From Candidatus Cryptobacteroides faecihippi (lineage in GTDB: Bacteria > Bacteroidota > Bacteroidia > Bacteroidales > UBA932): DNA of 7,014 nucleotides. The translations under genes and the position numbers were made by a program. The notes under the pieces are model-generated. The model saw nothing but the letters and a program-made list of their open reading frames with translations. It was not told the DNA's origin and made no database searches. The DNA lies in assembly GCA_018066065.1 (NCBI GenBank), contig JAGHSC010000279.1:1-7014 (forward strand), written 5' to 3'. Each line of letters starts with the position of its first letter. Positions within the stretch are counted from its first letter, which is position 1. Positions 1-6,157 of the stretch are shown one piece after another.

Positions 1-349
1 TTCCGACACCACCTGCGATGTAGATATAGCGTGCGTCCTTGAGCTCCTCTGCACTCTTGTCCACGAATGCCGATTGGTTCCCAAGGGGACCCACGACGTC
101 GTTGAAGTACTCGCCCTCGCCGGTCGCGATGATGGCTGCGGACGAAGCACCGATGAGCTGGGTGACGATCGTCACTGTGCCCTTCTCTCTGTCGTAGTCG
201 CTGATTGTCAATGGAATGCGTTCGCCCTTCTCGTTGGGGCGGACAATGAGGAACTGGCCAGGCTTTGCTGACTTTGCAATCCTCGGAGCCTCCACAACCA
301 TCTTGCAGATGGTCGGTGTAAGCATCTCTCTTGTCAGGATCTTGAACAT
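1..349 (-). CDS. Ferredoxin:NADP+ reductase alpha-subunit-like flavoprotein (NfnA/SudB type), N-terminal part
   Basis: This gene is partial: 116 codons from an ATG at 347-349 to the left edge, about 40 percent of the roughly 280 residues usual for the family. It belongs to the sulfide/dihydroorotate dehydrogenase-type FAD/NAD-binding proteins, whose members pair with a glutamate synthase-like beta subunit to move electrons between ferredoxin and NADP(H). Visible markers are PGQFLIVR at residues 30-37, GERIPLTISDYD at 42-53 (the FAD-binding segment in the place of the RxYS motif of ferredoxin reductases), VGPLG at 86-90, and IYIAGGVG at 109-116, which begins the nucleotide-binding half. The cysteine-rich C-terminal region that would bind an iron-sulfur cluster lies outside the window. 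A glutamate synthase-like partner gene is expected next on the same strand, but this is inference. The start is supported by the family N-terminus and by a promoter 42 bp upstream. The exact subtype (Nfn-like or sulfide dehydrogenase-like) cannot be settled from this part. Confidence 0.85.
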   Translation of the reverse strand, partial: MFKILTREMLTPTICKMVVEAPRIAKSAKPGQFLIVRPNEKGERIPLTISDYDREKGTVTIVTQLIGASSAAIIATGEGEYFNDVVGPLGNQSAFVDKSAEELKDARYIYIAGGVG

Positions 350-390
350 CTTGTCTATTGTGTTATTCGTTGATTTTCTATGCGGACTAA

Positions 391-422
391 CAAATATAGC
401 CTTTTACAACGAATAAAGCAAC
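391..422 (-). promoter_or_regulatory. Bacteroidota-type promoter for the flavoprotein gene
   Basis: Read on the minus strand, a perfect TAnnTTTG -7 box (TATATTTG, 391-398) lies 20 bp downstream of GTTG (419-422), which matches TTTG at three of four bases in the -33 position. The predicted transcript would start near 388 and have a leader of about 39 nt before the ATG at 349. The -33 element touches the last base of the metH stop codon. This suggests the flavoprotein gene is transcribed separately from metH, although no terminator is visible between them. Confidence 0.7.
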
Positions 423-3400
423 TAGAGCAGATGTCCCAGGAACTGTCTCTTCTCCTCTTCCGTCATCCCTCTTCTCGACGCATAGCTGTCGATGGCCTCA
501 CCGCTGATCCTGCGGATCTCAGGGTACCCTGCCTCCGGGTGGATGAATATGAACCCGCAGATGGTTGCGTCAGGGATCATGGCACAGCTGTCAAGCAGCT
601 TGATGTCAAGCTTTTCCACATCTGGGAGCAGTCTGAGGATGTCCCTCTTGAGCGTGTGGTCCGGGCAGCTTGAATATCCAGCCGCGGGCTTTGACACCTT
701 CGCTCCGGAGCCTTCCGGAATGCGTCGCTCCAGCTCTGAGCTGAGCCATTCTGAAGCAGCCTCCGCGAGAGTCAGCCTGACGGAGCGGGAAAGCATGTTG
801 ACGTACTCTGTGCTGCATGCAGGGCAGTCGCACCCGCTTTCATGGCCAGCCTGGTGCACGCTGATGGCGAACATGCCCATAGGGGAGTCGAATCCGTATT
901 CCTCCGCCGGGACATAGTCCGCGAGCGACCGTCCTTCTCCCTCCTGCCTGAACATCGGAAGGCGGAAGTCCTTCGAGACGATGTCGTCGCCCTCGCTGTG
1001 GCAGGCGTCGAACCTGGCTGAGATGGTGATCCTGCAGCCGTCGGTCTTCCTGAGCCTTTCGATCTCGTCGCTTGCGCTGCCTCTGAGCTTGCGGTACTCA
1101 TCGAGTCCCTTGCCCGGAGTGATTCCCCAGATCGCTGCGAAGAGATTCCAGTCGAAGAATGGCAGCACCTTGTCGATTCCGAGCACCCTTGCAGGGATGT
1201 CCGGGAATGGCATACCTTGGATGTAAGAGTCTTTATCAAAAGCTTTAGATGGCGTCCTTGTCTTTATTGTTTCAGAGGACTTTGTGTAAAGTTCCCTGAT
1301 CTTTTCCTGCTTCTCGTGCTCAAGCCTTTCCGTGTTCTCCCTGTCGGAGACGAGCTGGTTGGCCAGCACTGCCGATGCTGACGCGTCCTGGCTGTAGAAG
1401 ACATGGTCGTAGAGAGGTGCCAGCTTGACTGCCGTGTGGAGAGCCGAGGCGGCGGCGCCACCCACGAGCAGAGGAGTCGTCATCCCGCGCGAAGCCATCT
1501 CCCGGCAGATCTCCTCCATCTGGAAAAGGGAAGGGGTGATCAGTCCGCTGACACCGATCAGGTCGGCCGAGACTTCATCCGCCTTGGCGAGTATGTCTTC
1601 CTTCGGCACCATGACTCCGAGGTCATGGATCTCTATGCCGTTGCAGTTCATCACGATCTCGGTGATGTTCTTGCCGATGTCGTGTACATCTCCCTTGACC
1701 GTTGCGAACACGATCCTTGGCTTGCGGATCTCCGATTCCCCTGAACCTTCCTCGATGTAAGGCTGGAGTATAGCCACGGCATTCTTCATCGTCTTTGCAG
1801 ACTTGACCACCTGTGGCAGGAACATCTTTCCGGCTCCGAAGAGTTCTCCGACCTTTGCCATTCCGGCCATGAGAGGACCGTCGATCACCTTGACAGGCTT
1901 CCCGTAGGCCTCGAGACACTCGAGAATGTCGGCCTCCAGTGTGGTGGAGCCTCCCTTGACGAGAGCCTGCACAAGCCTTTCCTCAACGCTGAGACTGCTC
2001 TTGACCTCTATCGGTGCAGCTGAGCCATTCTTCTGGGCCTCAGCTTCTTCCATCGTCTTCTGTGCCTTTTCGATGAGCCTTTCGGTGGCTCCCGGGTCAG
2101 AGTCCAGGATCACATCCTCGACACATCTCAGAAGTTCAGGCTCGATCTCGTCGTAGACCTTCAGCATGCCGGGGTTGACGATGCCCATGTCCAGGCCGGC
2201 GGCGATCGCATGGTACAGGAACACGGCGTGCATTGCCTCGCGCACGGCATTGTTGCCCCTGAATGAGAATGAAAGGTTCGAGATTCCTCCCGATGTCCTG
2301 CATCCCGGCAGGTTGGCCTTGATCCAGCGGACGGCTTCGATGAAGTCTGCTCCGTAGCGGGCATGCTCTGCGATGCCTGTCCCGACAGGGAGCACATTGA
2401 CATCGAAGATGATGTCTGATGGGTCGAACCCGGCTTTCCCTGTCAGCAGTGAATATGCGCGGCTGCAGATCTCGATCTTTCTGTCAAAGGTTGTGGCCTG
2501 CCCGGTCTCGTCAAACGCGATGACGATCACTGCTGCGCCCAACGCCTTGATTTCGCGAGCCTTGGCAAGGAATGCCTCATCTCCTTCTTTAAGTGAAATG
2601 GAATTCACTGTGCACTTTCCCTGGGCATTCCTGAGACCTGTGCGGATGGTGTCCCAATGGGATGAATCGATCATGAGTGCGGCCTTGGCCACGGCGGGGT
2701 CGTTGGAGATGTACCTGAGGAACTTCTCCATCTCTGCCGTCGGGTCGAGCATCGCGTCGTCCATGTTGACGTCGATGACCGATGCTCCGTTCTCGATCTG
2801 TCCTGCGGCAATCTGAAGGCCGGTCTCGTAGTCTCCGGCTGCTATGAGCTTTGCAAACTTGCGGGAACCGGCGACGTTCGTGCGCTCTCCCACGTTCGTG
2901 AAGTTGTTCTTCCTGTCGATGGCCACGCTCTCGAGGCCGCTCACGTAGAGGATGTCATCCTTCTGCGGGATCGATCTCGGGGTTATGCCCCTGACGGCCT
3001 CGGCCTCGGCTCTGATGTGCTCCGGAGTGGTTCCGCAGCAGCCTCCGACGATGTTCACCGTCCCGGCGAGAGCCATCTCGCGGATTGCGGATGCGGTCTG
3101 CTCGGGGCTTTCGTCGTATTCGCCCATCTCGTTCGGCAGGCCTGCGTTCGGGTGGCAGCTGACGGCTGTCGTGGCCCATGAGGAAACTTCGGCGACGAGT
3201 GGGATGAGGTCTCTTGCTCCAAGCGAGCAGTTGAGGCCGAAGGAGATCGGGTCGGCATGCCTTACCGACCTGTAGAATGCCTCCATCGTCTGTCCGGTGA
3301 GGGTGCGGCCGCTCCTGTCGCTCAGCGAGGCGGAGATCATGACGGGGATGTCCCTGGCTTCCTCGATCCTCTGGAGGGCGTAGATCCCGGCCTTGGTGTT

Positions 3401-3883
3401 GAGGGCGTCGAAGCAGGTCTCGAAAAGTATGATGTCCACTCCTCCCTGGATCAGGGCGCGGATCTGTTCCTCGAATGCATCCGCCATCTCGTCGAAGGAG
3501 AATGGGCGGGTGGTCGGGTCGTTGATGTCCTGTGCGAGCGAGAGGGACTTGCCTGTCGGGCCGACGCTTCCGGCCACGAAGACCTTGCGGTCTGCCTCGT
3601 CCGCGACCTTTCTCGCAATCGCTGCAGCAGCGCGGGCAAATTCCGCCGCGCGGTCCTGCATCCCGTATTCGTGCTGGGAGATGCGCGACGCACTGAATGA
3701 GTTCGTCGTGATGATGTCGGCTCCCGCATCCACATATTCACGATGGATGGATGCTATGACTTCAGGGTCGGTGATGTTGAAGAGCTCGCTGTTGCCTTGG
3801 AGCCCGTGGCGCTGAAGCATGGTGCCCATGCCTCCGTCCAGGATCAGGATGCGCTCCTTGATCAGATCTCTGATTCCAGCCAT
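422..3883 (-). CDS. metH: Cobalamin-dependent methionine synthase MetH
   Basis: This cytoplasmic enzyme moves the methyl group of 5-methyltetrahydrofolate through cob(I)alamin to homocysteine, giving methionine and tetrahydrofolate. All modules are present in the usual order over 1153 residues (E. coli has 1227). The homocysteine domain (about 1-310) has DGGMGT (16-21) and the zinc ligands C219, C282 and C283. The pterin domain (about 318-580) has NVGERTNVAGS (330-340) and DVNMDD (371-376). The cobalamin cap is at about 628-715. The B12 domain (about 720-850) has GDVHDIG (731-737, lower ligand H734), SGL (779-781) and GG (808-809). The AdoMet-dependent reactivation domain (about 875-1153) is compact. 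There E1041 is kept in the position of the E. coli AdoMet contact, but the usual RxxxGY motif reads KPAAGY (1065-1070), and an unusual H-x3-H-x3-C-x-C-x2-C cluster sits at 1010-1023. The ATG is 3 bp after the metF stop, so the two are almost certainly co-transcribed. The start fits the family N-terminus (ERILILDGGMG). No frameshift is seen. Confidence 0.97.
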   Translation of the reverse strand: MAGIRDLIKERILILDGGMGTMLQRHGLQGNSELFNITDPEVIASIHREYVDAGADIITTNSFSASRISQHEYGMQDRAAEFARAAAAIARKVADEADRKVFVAGSVGPTGKSLSLAQDINDPTTRPFSFDEMADAFEEQIRALIQGGVDIILFETCFDALNTKAGIYALQRIEEARDIPVMISASLSDRSGRTLTGQTMEAFYRSVRHADPISFGLNCSLGARDLIPLVAEVSSWATTAVSCHPNAGLPNEMGEYDESPEQTASAIREMALAGTVNIVGGCCGTTPEHIRAEAEAVRGITPRSIPQKDDILYVSGLESVAIDRKNNFTNVGERTNVAGSRKFAKLIAAGDYETGLQIAAGQIENGASVIDVNMDDAMLDPTAEMEKFLRYISNDPAVAKAALMIDSSHWDTIRTGLRNAQGKCTVNSISLKEGDEAFLAKAREIKALGAAVIVIAFDETGQATTFDRKIEICSRAYSLLTGKAGFDPSDIIFDVNVLPVGTGIAEHARYGADFIEAVRWIKANLPGCRTSGGISNLSFSFRGNNAVREAMHAVFLYHAIAAGLDMGIVNPGMLKVYDEIEPELLRCVEDVILDSDPGATERLIEKAQKTMEEAEAQKNGSAAPIEVKSSLSVEERLVQALVKGGSTTLEADILECLEAYGKPVKVIDGPLMAGMAKVGELFGAGKMFLPQVVKSAKTMKNAVAILQPYIEEGSGESEIRKPRIVFATVKGDVHDIGKNITEIVMNCNGIEIHDLGVMVPKEDILAKADEVSADLIGVSGLITPSLFQMEEICREMASRGMTTPLLVGGAAASALHTAVKLAPLYDHVFYSQDASASAVLANQLVSDRENTERLEHEKQEKIRELYTKSSETIKTRTPSKAFDKDSYIQGMPFPDIPARVLGIDKVLPFFDWNLFAAIWGITPGKGLDEYRKLRGSASDEIERLRKTDGCRITISARFDACHSEGDDIVSKDFRLPMFRQEGEGRSLADYVPAEEYGFDSPMGMFAISVHQAGHESGCDCPACSTEYVNMLSRSVRLTLAEAASEWLSSELERRIPEGSGAKVSKPAAGYSSCPDHTLKRDILRLLPDVEKLDIKLLDSCAMIPDATICGFIFIHPEAGYPEIRRISGEAIDSYASRRGMTEEEKRQFLGHLL

Positions 3884-3886
3884 TCC

Positions 3887-4810
3887 CTAGAAGCACTCTT
3901 TGAGGATTCCGATGACGTTGGCTGACTTGCCCATCGTGTAGAAGTGGATGGCAGGGACGCCGTGGGCAAGGAGGTCCTTGCACTGTGCCGTCGCCCATTC
4001 CTGGCCTATCCGGTAGATGGCCGCCTTGTCGTCCCTGTGGGCCTCGATTTCCTTGGCCAGGTCGACCGGGATGTCGATGGAGAATGACTCCGGAAGGAGC
4101 TGCAGGTGTCTGTAGGTGGAGATTGGCTTGATGCCCGGGATGATCGGGATGTCGATCCCGGCTGCCCTGCACTTGTCGACATAGGAGTAGAAGACTTCGT
4201 TGTCGTAGAACATCTGCACGATCACGTAGTCTGCTCCGGCATCGACCTTCTTCTTCAGGTTCTCGATGTCGATCTCGAGGTTCGGTGCCTCGAAATGCTT
4301 CTCCGGGTAGCCTCCGACGCCGATCCTGAAGAATCCTTCGCAGTCGTTGGCCTTTTCGAAGCGGCGGATCGCCTCGACAAGCTCGCTGGCATGTGAATAT
4401 CCATCCGGGGCAGGTGTGAATCTCTTTTCACCGGCGAGGCAGTCGCCTCTGAGTGCCAGGACGTTCGAGATGCCCATGAACTTGAAGTCCTGGAGCTGGA
4501 AGTCTATCTGCTGTGCGGAGGCCCCTCCGCAGATGATGTGCGGGACCACGTCGACCTTGAGCTCGGACTGGATCGCTCCGCAGACAGCGGTCTCGCTGAC
4601 GCGCCTCCTGACAAGTCTCCTTGAGTAGGTGCCGTCAGGCTGCTCCACATATTCGATCTCGTCCCTGTGGCAGGTGACGTTGATGAAACGTGGATTGAAT
4701 TCTGTGAAGGGTCGTATGTCGTTGATCAGCTGCTCCTTTGAGATCCCTGTGAGAGGGGGGACGATCTCGAGTGAAGCATAGGGCTTGCTATCTTTTGCCA
4801 AGTTGTTCAT
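3887..4810 (-). CDS. metF: Methylenetetrahydrofolate reductase MetF
   Basis: This FAD enzyme reduces 5,10-methylenetetrahydrofolate to 5-methyltetrahydrofolate, the methyl donor for MetH encoded immediately downstream. The 307 residues match the usual length of bacterial MTHFR and form one TIM-barrel domain. Visible family marks are SLEIVPPL (13-20) with E15 in the position of the catalytic glutamate, NVTCHRD (44-50), LALRGD (118-123) with D123 in the position of the flavin-contacting aspartate, DAGADYVIVQMFYDN (190-204) with Q199 in the substrate-binding position, and the C-terminal HFYTM (289-293). After LRGD the common proline-rich continuation is replaced by CLAGEKRF, a small deviation in the loop near the flavin. 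The ATG at 4808-4810 fits the family start. Upstream of it is an A-rich stretch (AAAGAAAG), not a true Shine-Dalgarno sequence, as is common in Bacteroidota. The gene heads the metF-metH unit and has its own promoter. Confidence 0.96.
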   Translation of the reverse strand: MNNLAKDSKPYASLEIVPPLTGISKEQLINDIRPFTEFNPRFINVTCHRDEIEYVEQPDGTYSRRLVRRRVSETAVCGAIQSELKVDVVPHIICGGASAQQIDFQLQDFKFMGISNVLALRGDCLAGEKRFTPAPDGYSHASELVEAIRRFEKANDCEGFFRIGVGGYPEKHFEAPNLEIDIENLKKKVDAGADYVIVQMFYDNEVFYSYVDKCRAAGIDIPIIPGIKPISTYRHLQLLPESFSIDIPVDLAKEIEAHRDDKAAIYRIGQEWATAQCKDLLAHGVPAIHFYTMGKSANVIGILKECF

Positions 4811-4833
4811 CTTTCTTTCAATTCATGAAATGA

Positions 4834-4865
4834 TAAAGATAGCTCTTCTGGGGCAATTATCCAAA
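4834..4865 (-). promoter_or_regulatory. Promoter of the metF-metH operon
   Basis: On the minus strand, TTTG (4862-4865) is followed after 20 bp by TATCTTTA (4834-4841), which matches the TAnnTTTG -7 consensus of Bacteroidota at all but the last base. Transcription should start near 4831, leaving a leader of only about 20 nt before the metF ATG at 4810. That is too short for a SAM or cobalamin riboswitch. The whole gap to the trmO stop is 64 bp, and I see no terminator hairpin in it. Confidence 0.7.
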
Positions 4866-4874
4866 CGGACGCAC

Positions 4875-5576
4875 CTAGCCCCTCGTGATTCCGACGACGG
4901 TCAGGACTCCGTCCTTCACTGTGAAGCGGATGTCGTGGGAGTCGAACTCCATGCCGTAGACCTTGTCTGAATCTTCCTTGTAGCGAGGTCTCGGGTCCTG
5001 CGCCAGGACTTCCTTCAGAACGTTCAGGTCAAGGCCATGCCTGGATGCATCTTCCGGCAGGACCACTTCGAGGGGTTCCCACTCGTTCGAGTCCACGAAT
5101 CCGGACCTTGCACCTGGGTGGCTGTCGGCGTAGGTGACGTAGGGCTTGATGTCGTAGATCGGGGTTCCGTCCATCAGGTCTGCTCCGAGCACATGTATCA
5201 CAGGACCAATGGATTTTCCGCTGTCATCTTTAGCATCGGTTTCAATCATCGAGATCCTTGCCGATGAGAGTCCCAGATGGTTCGGACGGAACGGGGAACG
5301 GCTGGCAAAGACTCCGATCCTCTCGTTGCCCCCCAGCCTTGGCGGGCGCACCGTCGGCTGGAACGAATCCTTGCCGGGATCGGTCCTGTTTCCGGAGAAT
5401 TCCCAGATGAGCCAGATGTAGTCGAATCCATCAAGGCCTCTCACGGCGTCGATGTTCCTGAACTTCGGCTCGAACACAATCTTTCCGGGCAGGCTTTCGG
5501 CCAGGCCGGCCTGTCTGGGAATCCCGAACTTGGTCGGGAAGGGGGAGTGGAAATGTGCGATCGGCTCAATCTGCAT
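4875..5576 (-). CDS. trmO: tRNA (N6-threonylcarbamoyladenosine37-N6)-methyltransferase TrmO (TsaA/YaeB family)
   Basis: TrmO uses S-adenosylmethionine to methylate t6A at position 37 of tRNA-Thr(GGU) in E. coli, giving m6t6A. The 233 residues agree with the E. coli length. Family signatures are clear: PTKFGIPRQAGL (14-25), RPPRLGGNERIGVFASRSPFRPNHLGLS (77-104, the TsaA signature; the common RPNPIGLS here reads RPNHLGLS), MDGTPIYDIKPYV (135-147), HPGARSGF (153-160), and a C-terminal QDPRPRY (193-199) with VYGMEFD (206-212). The reading frame stays open upstream to an ATG at 5861, but those extra 95 codons only mirror the nitroreductase gene in another frame and resemble no protein. The real start is the ATG at 5574-5576, where the family begins (MQIEPIAHFHSPF). 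It overlaps the upstream gene by 11 bp, so translational coupling is likely. A weak AGG lies 8-10 nt before the ATG. Confidence 0.95.
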   Translation of the reverse strand: MQIEPIAHFHSPFPTKFGIPRQAGLAESLPGKIVFEPKFRNIDAVRGLDGFDYIWLIWEFSGNRTDPGKDSFQPTVRPPRLGGNERIGVFASRSPFRPNHLGLSSARISMIETDAKDDSGKSIGPVIHVLGADLMDGTPIYDIKPYVTYADSHPGARSGFVDSNEWEPLEVVLPEDASRHGLDLNVLKEVLAQDPRPRYKEDSDKVYGMEFDSHDIRFTVKDGVLTVVGITRG

Positions 5577-6093
5577 AGGTGACCTGGTCCCATTTGAGAT
5601 TATCCTCGTCCTGAGGCTTCCTGTCGTCGCATGGATGACCAAGTGAGATGAGGCAGAGAACTGCCTTCTCTTCGGATATTCCAAGAATCTCCTTGACCTT
5701 GCTGTCGGCGCTGACGCCTTCGACGACGCTTTCCCTGCTCCTGATCTGGCACCAGCAGGTTCCGAGGCCGAGGTCAGCTGCCTGATACTGCATCGAGACT
5801 GCTGCGATCGAGCCATCCTCGACCCACATGTCCTGATCGGCAGGTGTGCCGAGGACCGCAATCACGACGGGCGCGCCTTCGAGGAAGGCTGAGCCTCCTG
5901 GCCTGACTTCGCTCAGGGCCTTGATCCTGGCCTTGTCGGAAGTGACCACGAACGACCATTTCCTGAGTCCCTTTGCCGATGGGGCCATGAGGGCGGCTCT
6001 CAGGACCGTCTTCAGATCTTCCTGGCTGACAGCTTCTTCTGTGTATTTCCTGCGGCTGCGGCGCACTCTTGCGAGTTCCTTGAAACTTTCCAT
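5566..6093 (-). CDS. Nitroreductase-family FMN-dependent oxidoreductase
   Basis: This 175-residue protein is of typical length for small nitroreductase-family flavoproteins, usually dimers that bind FMN and use NAD(P)H. Family marks are RRSRRKY (11-17) near the N-terminus, the phosphate- and FMN-contacting segment MAPSAKGLRKWSFVV (36-50), a central helix segment EDGSIAAVSMQYQAADLGLGTCW (92-114, where subunits and FMN meet), and ISLGHP (149-154) near the C-terminus. The natural substrate cannot be read from sequence: members reduce nitroaromatics, quinones, flavins or enones, and many are uncharacterised. The frame is open up to an ATG at 6189, but that would add 32 residues that read into the divergent neighbour. 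The ATG at 6091-6093 (MESFKELARVRRSRRKY) matches the family start and sits just after a -7 box. The last 11 bp overlap trmO, so the two genes form a coupled pair. Confidence 0.9.
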   Translation of the reverse strand: MESFKELARVRRSRRKYTEEAVSQEDLKTVLRAALMAPSAKGLRKWSFVVTSDKARIKALSEVRPGGSAFLEGAPVVIAVLGTPADQDMWVEDGSIAAVSMQYQAADLGLGTCWCQIRSRESVVEGVSADSKVKEILGISEEKAVLCLISLGHPCDDRKPQDEDNLKWDQVTYAD

Positions 6094-6097
6094 GTCA

Positions 6098-6105
6098 CAA
6101 AGATA
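6098..6105 (-). promoter_or_regulatory. -7 promoter box for the nitroreductase-trmO pair
   Basis: Minus-strand TATCTTTG is a perfect TAnnTTTG box and ends only 4 bp before the nitroreductase ATG (6093). I find no convincing TTTG about 19-20 bp upstream (the bases there read TTCT), so only half of the promoter is well supported. If used, transcription starts within about 0-3 nt of the start codon. Confidence 0.5.
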
Positions 6106-6121
6106 GCAAATCTTGCCATAT

Positions 6122-6152
6122 TTTGAGAAGAGTGCGTTTTTTGCTATTTTTG
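6122..6152 (+). promoter_or_regulatory. Promoter of the M23 peptidase gene
   Basis: Plus-strand TTTG (6122-6125) is followed after 19 bp by TATTTTTG (6145-6152). Both elements match the Bacteroidota -33/-7 consensus exactly. The box ends 5 bp before the ATG at 6158, so the leader would be about 0-4 nt and no Shine-Dalgarno sequence can be present. It lies back to back with the nitroreductase promoter. Confidence 0.7.
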
Positions 6153-6157
6153 AATCT

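Noticed and set aside
74..416. Plus-strand open frames at the left end
   Set aside because: They run opposite the clear flavoprotein N-terminus (GERIPLTISDYD) and cross its promoter; no recognisable product.
350..421. Possible transcription terminator after metH
   Set aside because: No GC-rich stem followed by a T-run can be formed in this gap on the minus strand.
3257..3700. Plus-strand open frames inside metH (for example 3257-3700 and 2373-2816)
   Set aside because: They are antisense to a complete, well-conserved gene; GC-rich coding DNA commonly leaves such frames open, and their translations show no recognisable domains.
4822..4829. Palindrome TTCATGAA between the metF promoter and ATG, considered as an operator
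   Set aside because: At 8 bp it is too short to support a regulator site without conservation data.
5577..5861. N-terminal extension of the trmO reading frame (95 extra codons, Arg/Ser-rich)
   Set aside because: It lies entirely within the nitroreductase gene in another frame, has the low-complexity look of a shadow translation, and the TrmO family starts at 5576.
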